Origin: CAVVKW01 sp963761705
GTDB lineage: Bacteria > Verrucomicrobiota > Verrucomicrobiia > Chthoniobacterales > JAATET01
Length of the DNA: 64,000 nucleotides
Direction of reading: 5' to 3'
Assembly (NCBI GenBank): GCA_963761705.1
Contig: CAVXHK010000001.1
Span: 310,001 to 374,000 of the forward strand
Positions within the stretch are counted from its first letter, which is position 1. Each line of letters starts with the position of its first letter. The notes under the pieces are model-generated. The model was given only the letters and a program-made list of their open reading frames with translations. It ran no database searches and was not told the DNA's origin. This document shows, one piece after another, positions 51,773-59,065 of this stretch. A program made the position numbers and the translations under genes.

Positions 51773-52207
51773 ATGAGTGCTTTTTTGATTCGCTGGATGA
51801 TCACGGCGGTTTCGGTGATGTGTGCGGCGGGCTTGATCGAGGGAATCAGTTTCAGTGGAAACGTCGGGGTGCTGCTCGGGGCCTCGCTGCTGTTGGGCAT
51901 CATCAACGCGCTGGTGAGGCCATTTCTCATGCTGCTGAGCTTGCCGTTCATCATCGCGACGATGGGGTTGTTCATTTTTGTGGTGAATGCGTTGCTGCTT
52001 CTGTTCGTTTCGAAAGTGATTCCCGGTTTTGTGGTGGAGGGATTTTGGTCGGCTTTTTTCGGGGCAATCATCGTGAGCGTCGTGAGTTGGCTCCTGAGTT
52101 CCTATTTCCGGACGAGTGACGGCAAGGTGCGGCTGATCACGCACCACGAAAAGGTGGCGGGGCGGCGGACGATGAAGCAGGCCGACGCGCGCGTCGTCGA
52201 CGAATGA
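51773..52207 (+). CDS. Phage-holin-4 superfamily (YvlD-like) membrane protein
   Basis: A 144-residue protein with four hydrophobic segments: SAFLIRWMITAVSVMCAAGL, GVLLGASLLLGIINALV, LPFIIATMGLFIFVVNALLL and AFFGAIIVSVVSWLLSSYF. The INALVRP and NALLL segments are typical of PF04020, a family named after holins but mostly chromosomal membrane proteins of unknown role. ATG 51773 is used; a longer frame has no support. The stop overlaps the Anbu start (ATGA). Confidence 0.85.
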   Translation: MSAFLIRWMITAVSVMCAAGLIEGISFSGNVGVLLGASLLLGIINALVRPFLMLLSLPFIIATMGLFIFVVNALLLLFVSKVIPGFVVEGFWSAFFGAIIVSVVSWLLSSYFRTSDGKVRLITHHEKVAGRRTMKQADARVVDE

Positions 52208-52947
52208 CGTATTGCCTGAGTCTTCTTTGCCGAGAGGGGATCGTCTTCCTCTCGGATTCGCGGACGAGCGCGGGGGTGGACAACATCACCGTGCACCCGA
52301 AGATGCGGATCTTTCAGCGGTCGGAGGACCGGGTGATTTGCATTCTCAGCTCGGGAAATTTGTCGCTGACGCAGTCGGTCGTGCAACTCATCGAGCAGGA
52401 CATTGGGGAATCCGGGGCGGACGGGGCGCGCCCGTGTTTGTTGAATCAGGACAACCTCTTCGACACGGTCCGCTACCTCGGTGAGCAGATGCGGGTGGTG
52501 CGCCAGACGCCGGGAAGTTGGCTGGAGGAGGATGGCATCTCCTCGACGATGAGCTTCCTGGTGGGCGGGCAAATTGGGCGGCAGCCACCGCAGATCTTCC
52601 GGGTTTATTCGCCGGGGAACGCGATCCACGCGAGCCGGGAGGCACCGTTTCTGCAGATCGGAGAGGCAAAGTACGGCAAGCCGATCCTGGACCGGGGTTT
52701 TAATTTCGAGACTCCGCTCGCCGAGGCGGTGCGGTACGGGATTTTATCCCTCGACGCGACGGCGAAGAGCAACGTGTCGGTCGGGACGCCGTTCGAGGTC
52801 TTCAGCTACGCGGCGGGAAGTCTGGCGGTCGGTCGGCGGGCGGTACTGCACGAGAACGATCCGTGGCTGTGTGAGATCCGGGAGCGGTGGCAGCGGGGGT
52901 TGGTTGATTTGATCCGGGAAATGCCGGACCTTCCGCTGCATGACTGA
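52204..52947 (+). CDS. Anbu-type proteasome-related protease
   Basis: A 247-residue member of the Ntn-hydrolase family. MTYCLSLLCREGIVFLSDSRTSAGVDNI begins with the Thr2 nucleophile after Met removal, followed by the SDSRT-x-AGVDNI segment that distinguishes Anbu (ancestral beta-subunit) proteins from HslV. SSGNLSLTQSVV and FLVGGQIGRQPPQIFRVY follow. Anbu typically sits with transglutaminase, ATP-grasp and alpha-E genes; none is present here, although the operon may differ by lineage. Overlaps trpF by eight bases. Confidence 0.88.
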   Translation: MTYCLSLLCREGIVFLSDSRTSAGVDNITVHPKMRIFQRSEDRVICILSSGNLSLTQSVVQLIEQDIGESGADGARPCLLNQDNLFDTVRYLGEQMRVVRQTPGSWLEEDGISSTMSFLVGGQIGRQPPQIFRVYSPGNAIHASREAPFLQIGEAKYGKPILDRGFNFETPLAEAVRYGILSLDATAKSNVSVGTPFEVFSYAAGSLAVGRRAVLHENDPWLCEIRERWQRGLVDLIREMPDLPLHD

Positions 52948-53599
52948 CGACGACGGGCGGGAGGCGCTCTTTCTGGGGGGCGAGACGCGGGTCAAGATCT
53001 GCGGGCTCACGAACGCGGCGGACGCGGCGATGGTCGTTGCGGCGGGCGCGGACGCGGTGGGGATCAATCTTTTCGCGGGATCGAAGCGCTTCGTCGAGTT
53101 AGCGGTGGTGCGCGATTGGGTGGCGGAGCTGCCGGTCACGCGCGTGGCCGTGGTCGTGAACGCAACGGCGGACGAATTGGCGGCGGTGCGTGCCGCGGGT
53201 TGCTTCGACGCGGTACAATATCATGGCGACGAGAGCCCGGCGGACTGCCTGGCTGGCGGGGGGCGCTGGGTGCGGGCGGTGCGGGTGCGGGATTGGCAAT
53301 CGCTGGAGGGCGCGCTCGACTACGTGACGCCGTATTTGTTGATCGATGCCTTCAGCGCGGCGGGATACGGCGGCACGGGCGACGGACTCGATCTGCGACT
53401 GGCGGAGGAGTTCGTGCGGAAGGAACGGACCCGCCGGGTGTTGCTGGCGGGCGGGCTGAGACCGGAGACTGTCGGCGCGGCGGTGAAAATGGTGCGCCCG
53501 CACGGGGTGGACGTGGCGAGTGGCGTCGAGGCGGCGGGTGATGCTCGGCGGAAGGACGCGGCGAAGGTCAGGGACTTCGTCGCGGCGGCGAAGGGTTGA
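52940..53599 (+). CDS. trpF: Phosphoribosylanthranilate isomerase
   Basis: A 219-residue TIM-barrel enzyme of tryptophan synthesis that isomerises N-(5'-phosphoribosyl)anthranilate to CdRP. Key segments: TRVKICGLTNAADA with the catalytic Cys, VGINLFAGSKRFV, VVVNATADEL, VQYHGDES, LIDAFSAAGYGGTGDGLD with the catalytic Asp and phosphate loop, and LLAGGLRPETV. Length is normal. ATG 52940 overlaps the Anbu stop by eight bases. No other trp genes are in the window. Confidence 0.95.
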   Translation: MTDDDGREALFLGGETRVKICGLTNAADAAMVVAAGADAVGINLFAGSKRFVELAVVRDWVAELPVTRVAVVVNATADELAAVRAAGCFDAVQYHGDESPADCLAGGGRWVRAVRVRDWQSLEGALDYVTPYLLIDAFSAAGYGGTGDGLDLRLAEEFVRKERTRRVLLAGGLRPETVGAAVKMVRPHGVDVASGVEAAGDARRKDAAKVRDFVAAAKG

Positions 53600-53602
53600 T
53601 CT

Positions 53603-53710
53603 TTTTTTTGCCGCGAAAAAGCGCAGAAGGCTCAAAAGACTCGGATGGCTGGTTGTGACGGTGTCTCGTTTTAGATCTTGAGCCTTTGGCACCTCTTTGC
53701 GGCCAGGATT
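53603..53710. repeat. R3 inverted repeat downstream of trpF
   Basis: Left arm TTTGCCGCGAAAAAGCGCAGAAGGCTCAA and right arm TTGAGCCTTTGGCACCTC, TTTGCGGCCA form a long imperfect hairpin resembling 30079-30215. It fills the trpF-leuB gap and could act as a transcription end. Confidence 0.65.
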
Positions 53711-53755
53711 TATGATTCTGGAAATCTCCGGCGGGCCGGGTTTAATGGGTGGCTT

Positions 53756-54892
53756 ATGAGTCGTAAGAAATTTGAGATTGCCGTGTTGGCGGGGGATGGG
53801 ATCGGGCCGGAGGTGATGTCGGCGGCTCTCGGGGTGTTGGGTGCGGCGGCGGCCAAGTTTGAGTTCGATCTGGAAGCGACCGAAGCCCGCGTGGGCGGGG
53901 CCGCCATCGACGTGGACGGGAAGGCGCTGCCGGAGGAGACGCTCAGGGTGTGCGAGGCGGCGGACGCGATCCTGTTTGGTTCGGTGGGGGGACCAAAGTG
54001 GGAGTCGCTGCCCGCGAACGAACAACCCGAGAGGGCCGCTTTGCTGCCGCTGCGGAAGCACTTTTCGTTGTTCGCCAACCTTCGCCCGGCGGTGTGTCTG
54101 CCGGCGCTGGCCCACGCGTCGCCGCTGCACCCGCGATCAGTCGAGGGCGGCTTTGACGTGCTCTGCGTGCGGGAGCTCACGGGCGGGCTGTATTTCGGGG
54201 AGCCGAAATACATCAAGGAAGAGGGCGGGGAATTTTTCGCGGTGGACACAATGATCTACTGGGAAAGCGAAATCCGCCGGATTGCGAAGGTGGCCTTCGA
54301 GGCGGCCATGACCCGCGGTGGCCGGCTCACGTCCATCGACAAGGCGAACGTTCTGCAAAATGGCGTGCTCTGGCGGCGCGTCGTGACGGACGTTGCGCGG
54401 GATTACCCGGCGGTGACCCTGAATCATCTCTACGTGGACAACGCGGCGATGCAGTTGGTGAAAAATCCGAAGGCGTTCGACGTGATCCTGGCCGAAAACA
54501 TGTTTGGCGACATCCTGAGTGATGAGTTGGCGATGCTGACCGGGTCGTTGGGGATGCTGCCGAGCGCGAGTCTCGGCGAGGCGCTGGCGGGAGCGACGGG
54601 GGGGGATCGGCGATTCGGAATGTATGAGCCGAGCGGCGGGACGGCACCCGACATTGCCGGGCAGGGAATCGCGAACCCGATCGCGCAGATTTTGTCAGTC
54701 GCGATGATGCTGCGGCATTCCTTCGCGCACGAGCAGGCGGCGGCAGCCATCGAAGGCGCGGTGCGCGGTGTGATCGATGATGGATTGCGGACGGCGGACA
54801 TCTGGACCGAGGGGACGACGAAAGTCGGGACGGCGGAGATGGGGGCGGCGGTGGCGGGGAGCTTGGCGGGGTCGAAGGTCGGAAGGTCTTAG
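53756..54892 (+). CDS. leuB: 3-isopropylmalate dehydrogenase
   Basis: A 378-residue enzyme of leucine synthesis that oxidatively decarboxylates 3-isopropylmalate with NAD. ATG 53756 gives KFEIAVLAGDGIGPEVMSAA. Substrate-binding LRKHFSLFANLRPAV, VRELTGGLYFGEP, catalytic TSIDKANVL and LYVDNAAMQLVKNPKAFDVI with the metal aspartates, then GSLGMLPSASLG, FGMYEPSGGTAPDIAGQGIANPI are all present. It ends close to the IS1202-like element. Confidence 0.96.
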   Translation: MSRKKFEIAVLAGDGIGPEVMSAALGVLGAAAAKFEFDLEATEARVGGAAIDVDGKALPEETLRVCEAADAILFGSVGGPKWESLPANEQPERAALLPLRKHFSLFANLRPAVCLPALAHASPLHPRSVEGGFDVLCVRELTGGLYFGEPKYIKEEGGEFFAVDTMIYWESEIRRIAKVAFEAAMTRGGRLTSIDKANVLQNGVLWRRVVTDVARDYPAVTLNHLYVDNAAMQLVKNPKAFDVILAENMFGDILSDELAMLTGSLGMLPSASLGEALAGATGGDRRFGMYEPSGGTAPDIAGQGIANPIAQILSVAMMLRHSFAHEQAAAAIEGAVRGVIDDGLRTADIWTEGTTKVGTAEMGAAVAGSLAGSKVGRS

Positions 54893-54985
54893 AGTCGGAA
54901 GGTCACACGCCGCGAACGGCTGTCTTGGTGATTTGGGAGCCCCTTTTGACGGCGCGGCGAGCTGGAAGCCCGCGCTCCCCAGCGC

Positions 54986-55001
54986 AATCGCACCAGCGAT
55001 T
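54986..55001. repeat. AATCGC hairpin (R4)
   Basis: AATCGCACCAGCGATT is preceded by GGAAGCCCGCGCTCCCCAGC and followed by CTGACCTGACTTTCCGG and GTCGACCTTCCGATC, another hairpin plus GACCTT-type composite. It lies between leuB and the IS1202-like element. Confidence 0.85.
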
Positions 55002-55060
55002 CTGACCTGACTTTCCGGCCGTCGACCTTCCGATCAACGGCTCCGACCCATGAGATTGCC

Positions 55061-56449
55061 TGTCGCGGTGCGATCAAACCAGGACAGCGTGCGGTCAAAG
55101 TAGGACTGTGTGCGATCAAACCAGGACAGCGCAGATTTTGCGGAGCTGGAGCGGAGCGGAAGCGGAGTAAAATCTGCGCTCGCGCCCATGGAATGGGGTA
55201 TTTCGGGGACTTGAAAAAAACTACCAGCAACTCATCGGCCGTCATGCCGCGCCATATATCCGCGATGTCATGGCCCGTTTTCGCAAGGATTCGATCTCGG
55301 CACATGACGCCCAAGGCGAACTCGGTCTGAGTCGAAGTCGATTTTACGTTCTCTACAGCGACTATTTGAAGGCATGTGCCGGGCGCACCCAGCGTTCATG
55401 GGCCCCTGGGCAGTCCGGCGGCAATCATCACCGAGCGTGGCCCGAGGAGGTTTGCCAGCTCCTCACCAAGCTTCTGCAAGCGCGCCCGCCAGCCTCGTAT
55501 GCCTTCGCCGCGGACGAAGTTCATCGCCGCCACCAGCTCAAGATTGATCGTGCCAGTGTGCGGCGCTGGGCGCTGTCCCGTGGACTCGGACCGGACACCC
55601 GATACAAGGCAGCACGCAAACCCGTGCGGCGTTGGCAGGTCCAGCAAATCGGCCAGCTCTGGCAGTATGACGCTTCTCCGCACCGCTGGTTTGGCCCCGC
55701 CCATCAACCCGCTCATTTGCTGGAAATCATCGACGATCACAGCCGGGTTGTTCCCGGTGCGCAGATCTACGCGCGCGAGTCTCTGCTCGCTCATCTCGAC
55801 TTTCTTTCGGGCGCGTTCCGCGCCTACGGACTACCTCTGGCCCTCTACGTCGATTACCACTCCTTCTTTTTTACCAACACTCCCGAAGCCTTCACTCAAC
55901 TTGGGGCCGCTCTTCGTTTTTACGACGTCTCGCTGCGCTTTGCACCCACTCCCCAAGCCAAGGGCAAGATCGAACGCCTCCACGACTATTGGCAGAAGCG
56001 GCTGCCTGCCGTCTTCGCGGCCGAGGCGATCACCACCCTGCCCGCCGCCAACGCTCTGTTGGCCCGACTCCTGGACCACCGCAACCAGCACGAAAAACAC
56101 CGCGAAATTGCTTCAACTCCCGACGCCGCGTGGAAGCTGGCTCTGCGCGAGAAACGCTCGGCCCTACGTCCCGTTCCCGCCTGTCCGTGGTGGCCTTACG
56201 TCTGGAGCCAACGATCCAACGCCCGCGTCGAGCCTGATGGTCGAATCTCCCTCCCGGGACAACGTCTGCGAATCGACAAACCGCCCGGTTCCAAGGTCAT
56301 TCGCTGCCTCCATCCCAACGGCGACTTCTCTATCCTCGACGCGGCTCCAGCCAAGAAATCCAAACCCCTCGTCCTTCTCCATTGCCCGGCTTCCAAACCT
56401 GTCCTGCTTTGATCGCACGCTTTTGTCCTGGTTTGAAATCCTCACCACA
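55061..56449. mobile_element. IS1202-like insertion sequence with 16-bp target duplication
   Basis: The element of 1,389 bp begins TGTCGCGG and ends ...CCACA. Flanks carry identical GACCCATGAGATTGCC at 55045-55060 and 56450-56465. Both ends share TCAAACCAGGACA followed by GCGTGCG. The left end repeats the TGCGATCAAACCAGGACAGC unit (one degenerate copy between), probably transposase-binding sites. Long target duplications of 15 bp or more are known for the ISTde1/IS1202 group, which matches the integrase-like transposase inside. Confidence 0.82.
55270..56412 (+). CDS. Integrase-core (IS1202/ISNCY-like) transposase
   Basis: A 380-residue transposase. The N-terminal helix-turn-helix is DAQGELGLSRSRFYVLYSDY. 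The DDE catalytic core is LWQYDASPHRWF (Asp), then IIDDHSRVVPG, YVDYHSFFF (Asp) and TPQAKGKIERLHDYWQ (Glu). An open frame continues upstream of ATG 55270 to about 55174 (GLEKNYQQLIGRHAAPYIRD), and that stretch looks like genuine transposase N-terminus, so the true start may be a non-ATG codon further upstream. It appears intact. Confidence 0.85.
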   Translation: MARFRKDSISAHDAQGELGLSRSRFYVLYSDYLKACAGRTQRSWAPGQSGGNHHRAWPEEVCQLLTKLLQARPPASYAFAADEVHRRHQLKIDRASVRRWALSRGLGPDTRYKAARKPVRRWQVQQIGQLWQYDASPHRWFGPAHQPAHLLEIIDDHSRVVPGAQIYARESLLAHLDFLSGAFRAYGLPLALYVDYHSFFFTNTPEAFTQLGAALRFYDVSLRFAPTPQAKGKIERLHDYWQKRLPAVFAAEAITTLPAANALLARLLDHRNQHEKHREIASTPDAAWKLALREKRSALRPVPACPWWPYVWSQRSNARVEPDGRISLPGQRLRIDKPPGSKVIRCLHPNGDFSILDAAPAKKSKPLVLLHCPASKPVLL

Positions 56450-56465
56450 GACCCATGAGATTGCC

Positions 56466-56495
56466 TTGACCTTTGGAAATCGGGGTTCCTACTGT
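56466..56495 (+). promoter_or_regulatory. Candidate sigma70-type promoter for mreB
   Basis: TTGACC at 56466-56471 and TACTGT at 56490-56495 with an 18-base spacer lie 89 bases upstream of mreB. The IS1202-like element ends 16 bases before the -35 box. Evidence is match to consensus only. Confidence 0.35.
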
Positions 56496-56583
56496 CGCGG
56501 GTCGAATGGGGGATACTTTTACGCCGACCGGTGACGCAGGGTCCGGCTCTCCCGACTTCAATCTATAACTCTTTACTCATCAG

Positions 56584-57633
56584 ATGTTTGACAAACTTTT
56601 AGGATTTTTCTCCAACGATATCGGGATCGATCTTGGCACCGCCAATACCCTCGTTTACGTCAAGGATCACGGCATCGTCCTCCGCGAGCCCTCCGTGGTC
56701 GCCGTCCAGGCGGGCACGAACAAGGTGCTGGCTGTCGGCGAAGAGGCCAAACGGATGCTCGGCCGCACGCCGGGCAACATCGTCGCGATCCGTCCGCTCA
56801 AGGATGGCGTGATCGCCGACTTCGAGGTGACCGAAGCGATGCTGCGGCACTTCATCAGCAAGGTTCACAATCGCCGCCGGATGGTCCGGCCCCGGGTCGT
56901 CATCGCGGTGCCGAGCGGCATCACCGAAGTCGAAAAAAGGGCGGTCAAAGACTCCGCCACGCACGCCGGAGCGCGGGAAGTCTACCTCATCGAGGAGCCG
57001 ATGGCCGCGGCGATCGGAACCGGGCTTCCGGTGCTGGACGCGGCGGGCAACATGATCATCGACATCGGCGGTGGCACGACCGAAGTGGCGCTCATCTCCC
57101 TGTCGGGCATCGTCTTCAGCCGGAGCGTGCGGGTGGCGGGCGACGAGCTTGACGAGGCGATCTCGCAGTACATGAAGCGAGCCTACAACCTCATGATTGG
57201 CGAGCGGACGGCGGAGGACATCAAAATCAAGATCGGTTCGGCCTACAAACTGGAGAAGGAAGTCTCGATGGAGGTGAAGGGCCGCGATCTCGTCGCCGGC
57301 CTGCCGAAGACGATCACGATCACGTCGCAGGAAGTGCGGGAGGCGATGATGGAGCCGATCTCGACGATCGTCGACAGCGTGCGGATCACGCTCGAGCGTT
57401 GTCCGCCGGAGTTGTCGGCGGATCTCGTCGACCGGGGTCTCGTGCTGGCGGGTGGCGGGGCGCTGCTTCGCGGTTTGGATCGGTTGTTGGCCGAGGAGAC
57501 GGGGCTGCCCGTGCACGTGGCCGAGGATCCGCTGAGCGCCGTGTGCGAAGGGACGGGCAAAGCACTCCAGGAATTGAAATTGCTGCGCTCGATTGCTTCG
57601 ACCGAACGAGTGCACACAGCGGTCAATCTTTGA
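56584..57633 (+). CDS. mreB: Rod-shape-determining actin MreB
   Basis: A 349-residue bacterial actin that polymerises under the inner membrane and guides elongation of the cell wall. The phosphate-1 motif is DIGIDLGTANTLVYVKD, followed by VIAVPSGITEVEKRAVKDS, EEPMAAAIGTGLPV, the phosphate-2 motif MIIDIGGGTTEVALISL and the adenosine motif GLVLAGGGALLRGLD. The amphipathic N-terminus MFDKLLGFFSNDIG is of the membrane-binding type. It is the first gene of mreB-mreC-mreD-mrdA. Confidence 0.97.
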   Translation: MFDKLLGFFSNDIGIDLGTANTLVYVKDHGIVLREPSVVAVQAGTNKVLAVGEEAKRMLGRTPGNIVAIRPLKDGVIADFEVTEAMLRHFISKVHNRRRMVRPRVVIAVPSGITEVEKRAVKDSATHAGAREVYLIEEPMAAAIGTGLPVLDAAGNMIIDIGGGTTEVALISLSGIVFSRSVRVAGDELDEAISQYMKRAYNLMIGERTAEDIKIKIGSAYKLEKEVSMEVKGRDLVAGLPKTITITSQEVREAMMEPISTIVDSVRITLERCPPELSADLVDRGLVLAGGGALLRGLDRLLAEETGLPVHVAEDPLSAVCEGTGKALQELKLLRSIASTERVHTAVNL

Positions 57634-57705
57634 TCCCGTGGTGACTGAGGCGACGGAACCCGCGGCGCGGCTTCCCCAGCAACCGATGATCGGGAGGATT
57701 GCGTC

Positions 57706-58512
57706 GTGAAGAAAGTTAACATCGCGCTGGCCGCGTTGGTGCTGATCATCGGGGGAGCGTTCATGGCGCTGACGACGGACGTGATGCAGTCCATGCAGTC
57801 CGCGTATCTCTCGGTCGTCTCGCCATTTTTGAAGACCGGCAGCGCCGTGCAGGAAGGTCTCGGCGCGATGGGCAAGGGCCTCAAAACGCTGGACGAACTC
57901 GAGGACGAAAATCGCATCCTCGTCCGTGAGAACAAGGAGCTGCGCGCGACGAACACGATCCTCCGCGACATGGAGACCGACAACAATCGGCTGCGGGCGG
58001 CGCTCGACTACCGGCAGCGTTCACTTTTCCGCCTGGTCGCCGCGCAGGTGATCTCGCGCGACGCCTCGACGTGGTGGCAGACGATCAAGATCAATCGCGG
58101 CTTCGAGGACGGCGTCGAGGCGGAGCGGACGGTCATCACGGACCAGGGTCTCGTCGGCAAGACGATGACGGTATCCAAAAACGAGGCGATCGTGCTGCTG
58201 GTGACGGATGAAAATTGCAAAGTCGGGGCCTACGTCGAGGGCAGTCGCGAGAAGGGGATCGTGAGCGGCGAGCGGGTGCAGAGTTCGGCGGACGGGAAGA
58301 TGCAGATGAACTTCCTTTCGAAGAGCGCCAATCTGCAGCCGGGGCAAAACATTTACACGCAGGACGTCGGCGCGGTCTTCCCGGCCGGTCTGTTGGTCGG
58401 AACGGTGCTGTCATTCGAGCCGAAGGAATTGGACGGCCAAGCGGTCTTGAAGCCGGCGGTGGATTTCTCGACGCTCGGTGACGTCTTCGTCATCACGGGG
58501 ACGCAGGAATGA
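57706..58512 (+). CDS. mreC: Rod-shape-determining protein MreC
   Basis: A 268-residue bitopic protein. One N-terminal membrane helix (NIALAALVLIIGGAFMALTT) is followed by a coiled coil (LDELEDENRILVRENKELRA) and the beta-domain with RDASTWWQTIKINRG, GLVGKTMTV, NCKVGAYVE and FPAGLLVGTVLSFEP. MreC links MreB, MreD and PBP2. GTG 57706 is chosen because GGGAGGA (57692-57698) lies seven bases upstream. Its stop overlaps the mreD ATG (ATGA). Confidence 0.95.
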   Translation: MKKVNIALAALVLIIGGAFMALTTDVMQSMQSAYLSVVSPFLKTGSAVQEGLGAMGKGLKTLDELEDENRILVRENKELRATNTILRDMETDNNRLRAALDYRQRSLFRLVAAQVISRDASTWWQTIKINRGFEDGVEAERTVITDQGLVGKTMTVSKNEAIVLLVTDENCKVGAYVEGSREKGIVSGERVQSSADGKMQMNFLSKSANLQPGQNIYTQDVGAVFPAGLLVGTVLSFEPKELDGQAVLKPAVDFSTLGDVFVITGTQE

Positions 58513-59064
58513 GGACCGCGATCCTGACAACGAGCCTGCTAGCGGCGATCTTCGTGGCGTTGGTCGCGCAGGAATTGATCCCGCCGGTCGACATGTTCCT
58601 CGGGGCGCGGGTGTTGCTCGTTCCGCTCGTCTTTTGCTACGGGGCGCTCACGTTGCCCTTCCCGGCGATGCTGGGATTGGCGTTGTTCGCCGGGCTGCCT
58701 CAGCGATCTGGCGAATCTGCAGGTGATCGGCGACTCGGTTGAAATCTCGGTGGGCTGGTCTATCCTCGTTTATGCCGCGATCGGATCGATTTGTCAGGGA
58801 CTGCGCCCGCTCGTCCTGCGGGGTCACTGGGAGATCCACGCGGGCATGAGTGGCTTGTCGACTTCGGTCATTCTGTTGCTGCAATTCTTCGCGATCTCGC
58901 TGCGTCGCTTCGACGCGGGTGGGTTCGTTTACAACGACGTCGTTTTCTGGCGGATTCTGGGGCCGGGCGTCATCGCTCTGCTGATCGCGCCGATTTTGTA
59001 TTTTTTGATCGGGTTCGCCGCCGGGCGGGTCGAACTGCCGGGGCGGGCGGTCCGGGGATATTGA
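58509..59064 (+). pseudogene. mreD: MreD, apparent single-base frameshift
   Basis: The N-terminal frame from ATG 58509 (LTTSLLAAIFVALVAQELIP, then GALTLPFPAMLGLALFAGL) loses homology after about 58695, and the C-terminal frame continues with LSDLANLQVIGDSVEISVGW, YAAIGSICQGLRPL and LLIAPILYFLIGFAAGR to TGA 59064. Dropping one C in CTGCCTCAG (about 58697-58705) gives a continuous 184-residue, multi-helix MreD. It is flanked by mreC (ATGA overlap) and mrdA. Since mreD is usually needed for rod shape, a sequencing error is a serious alternative to gene loss. Confidence 0.85.
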
Positions 59065-59065
59065 G

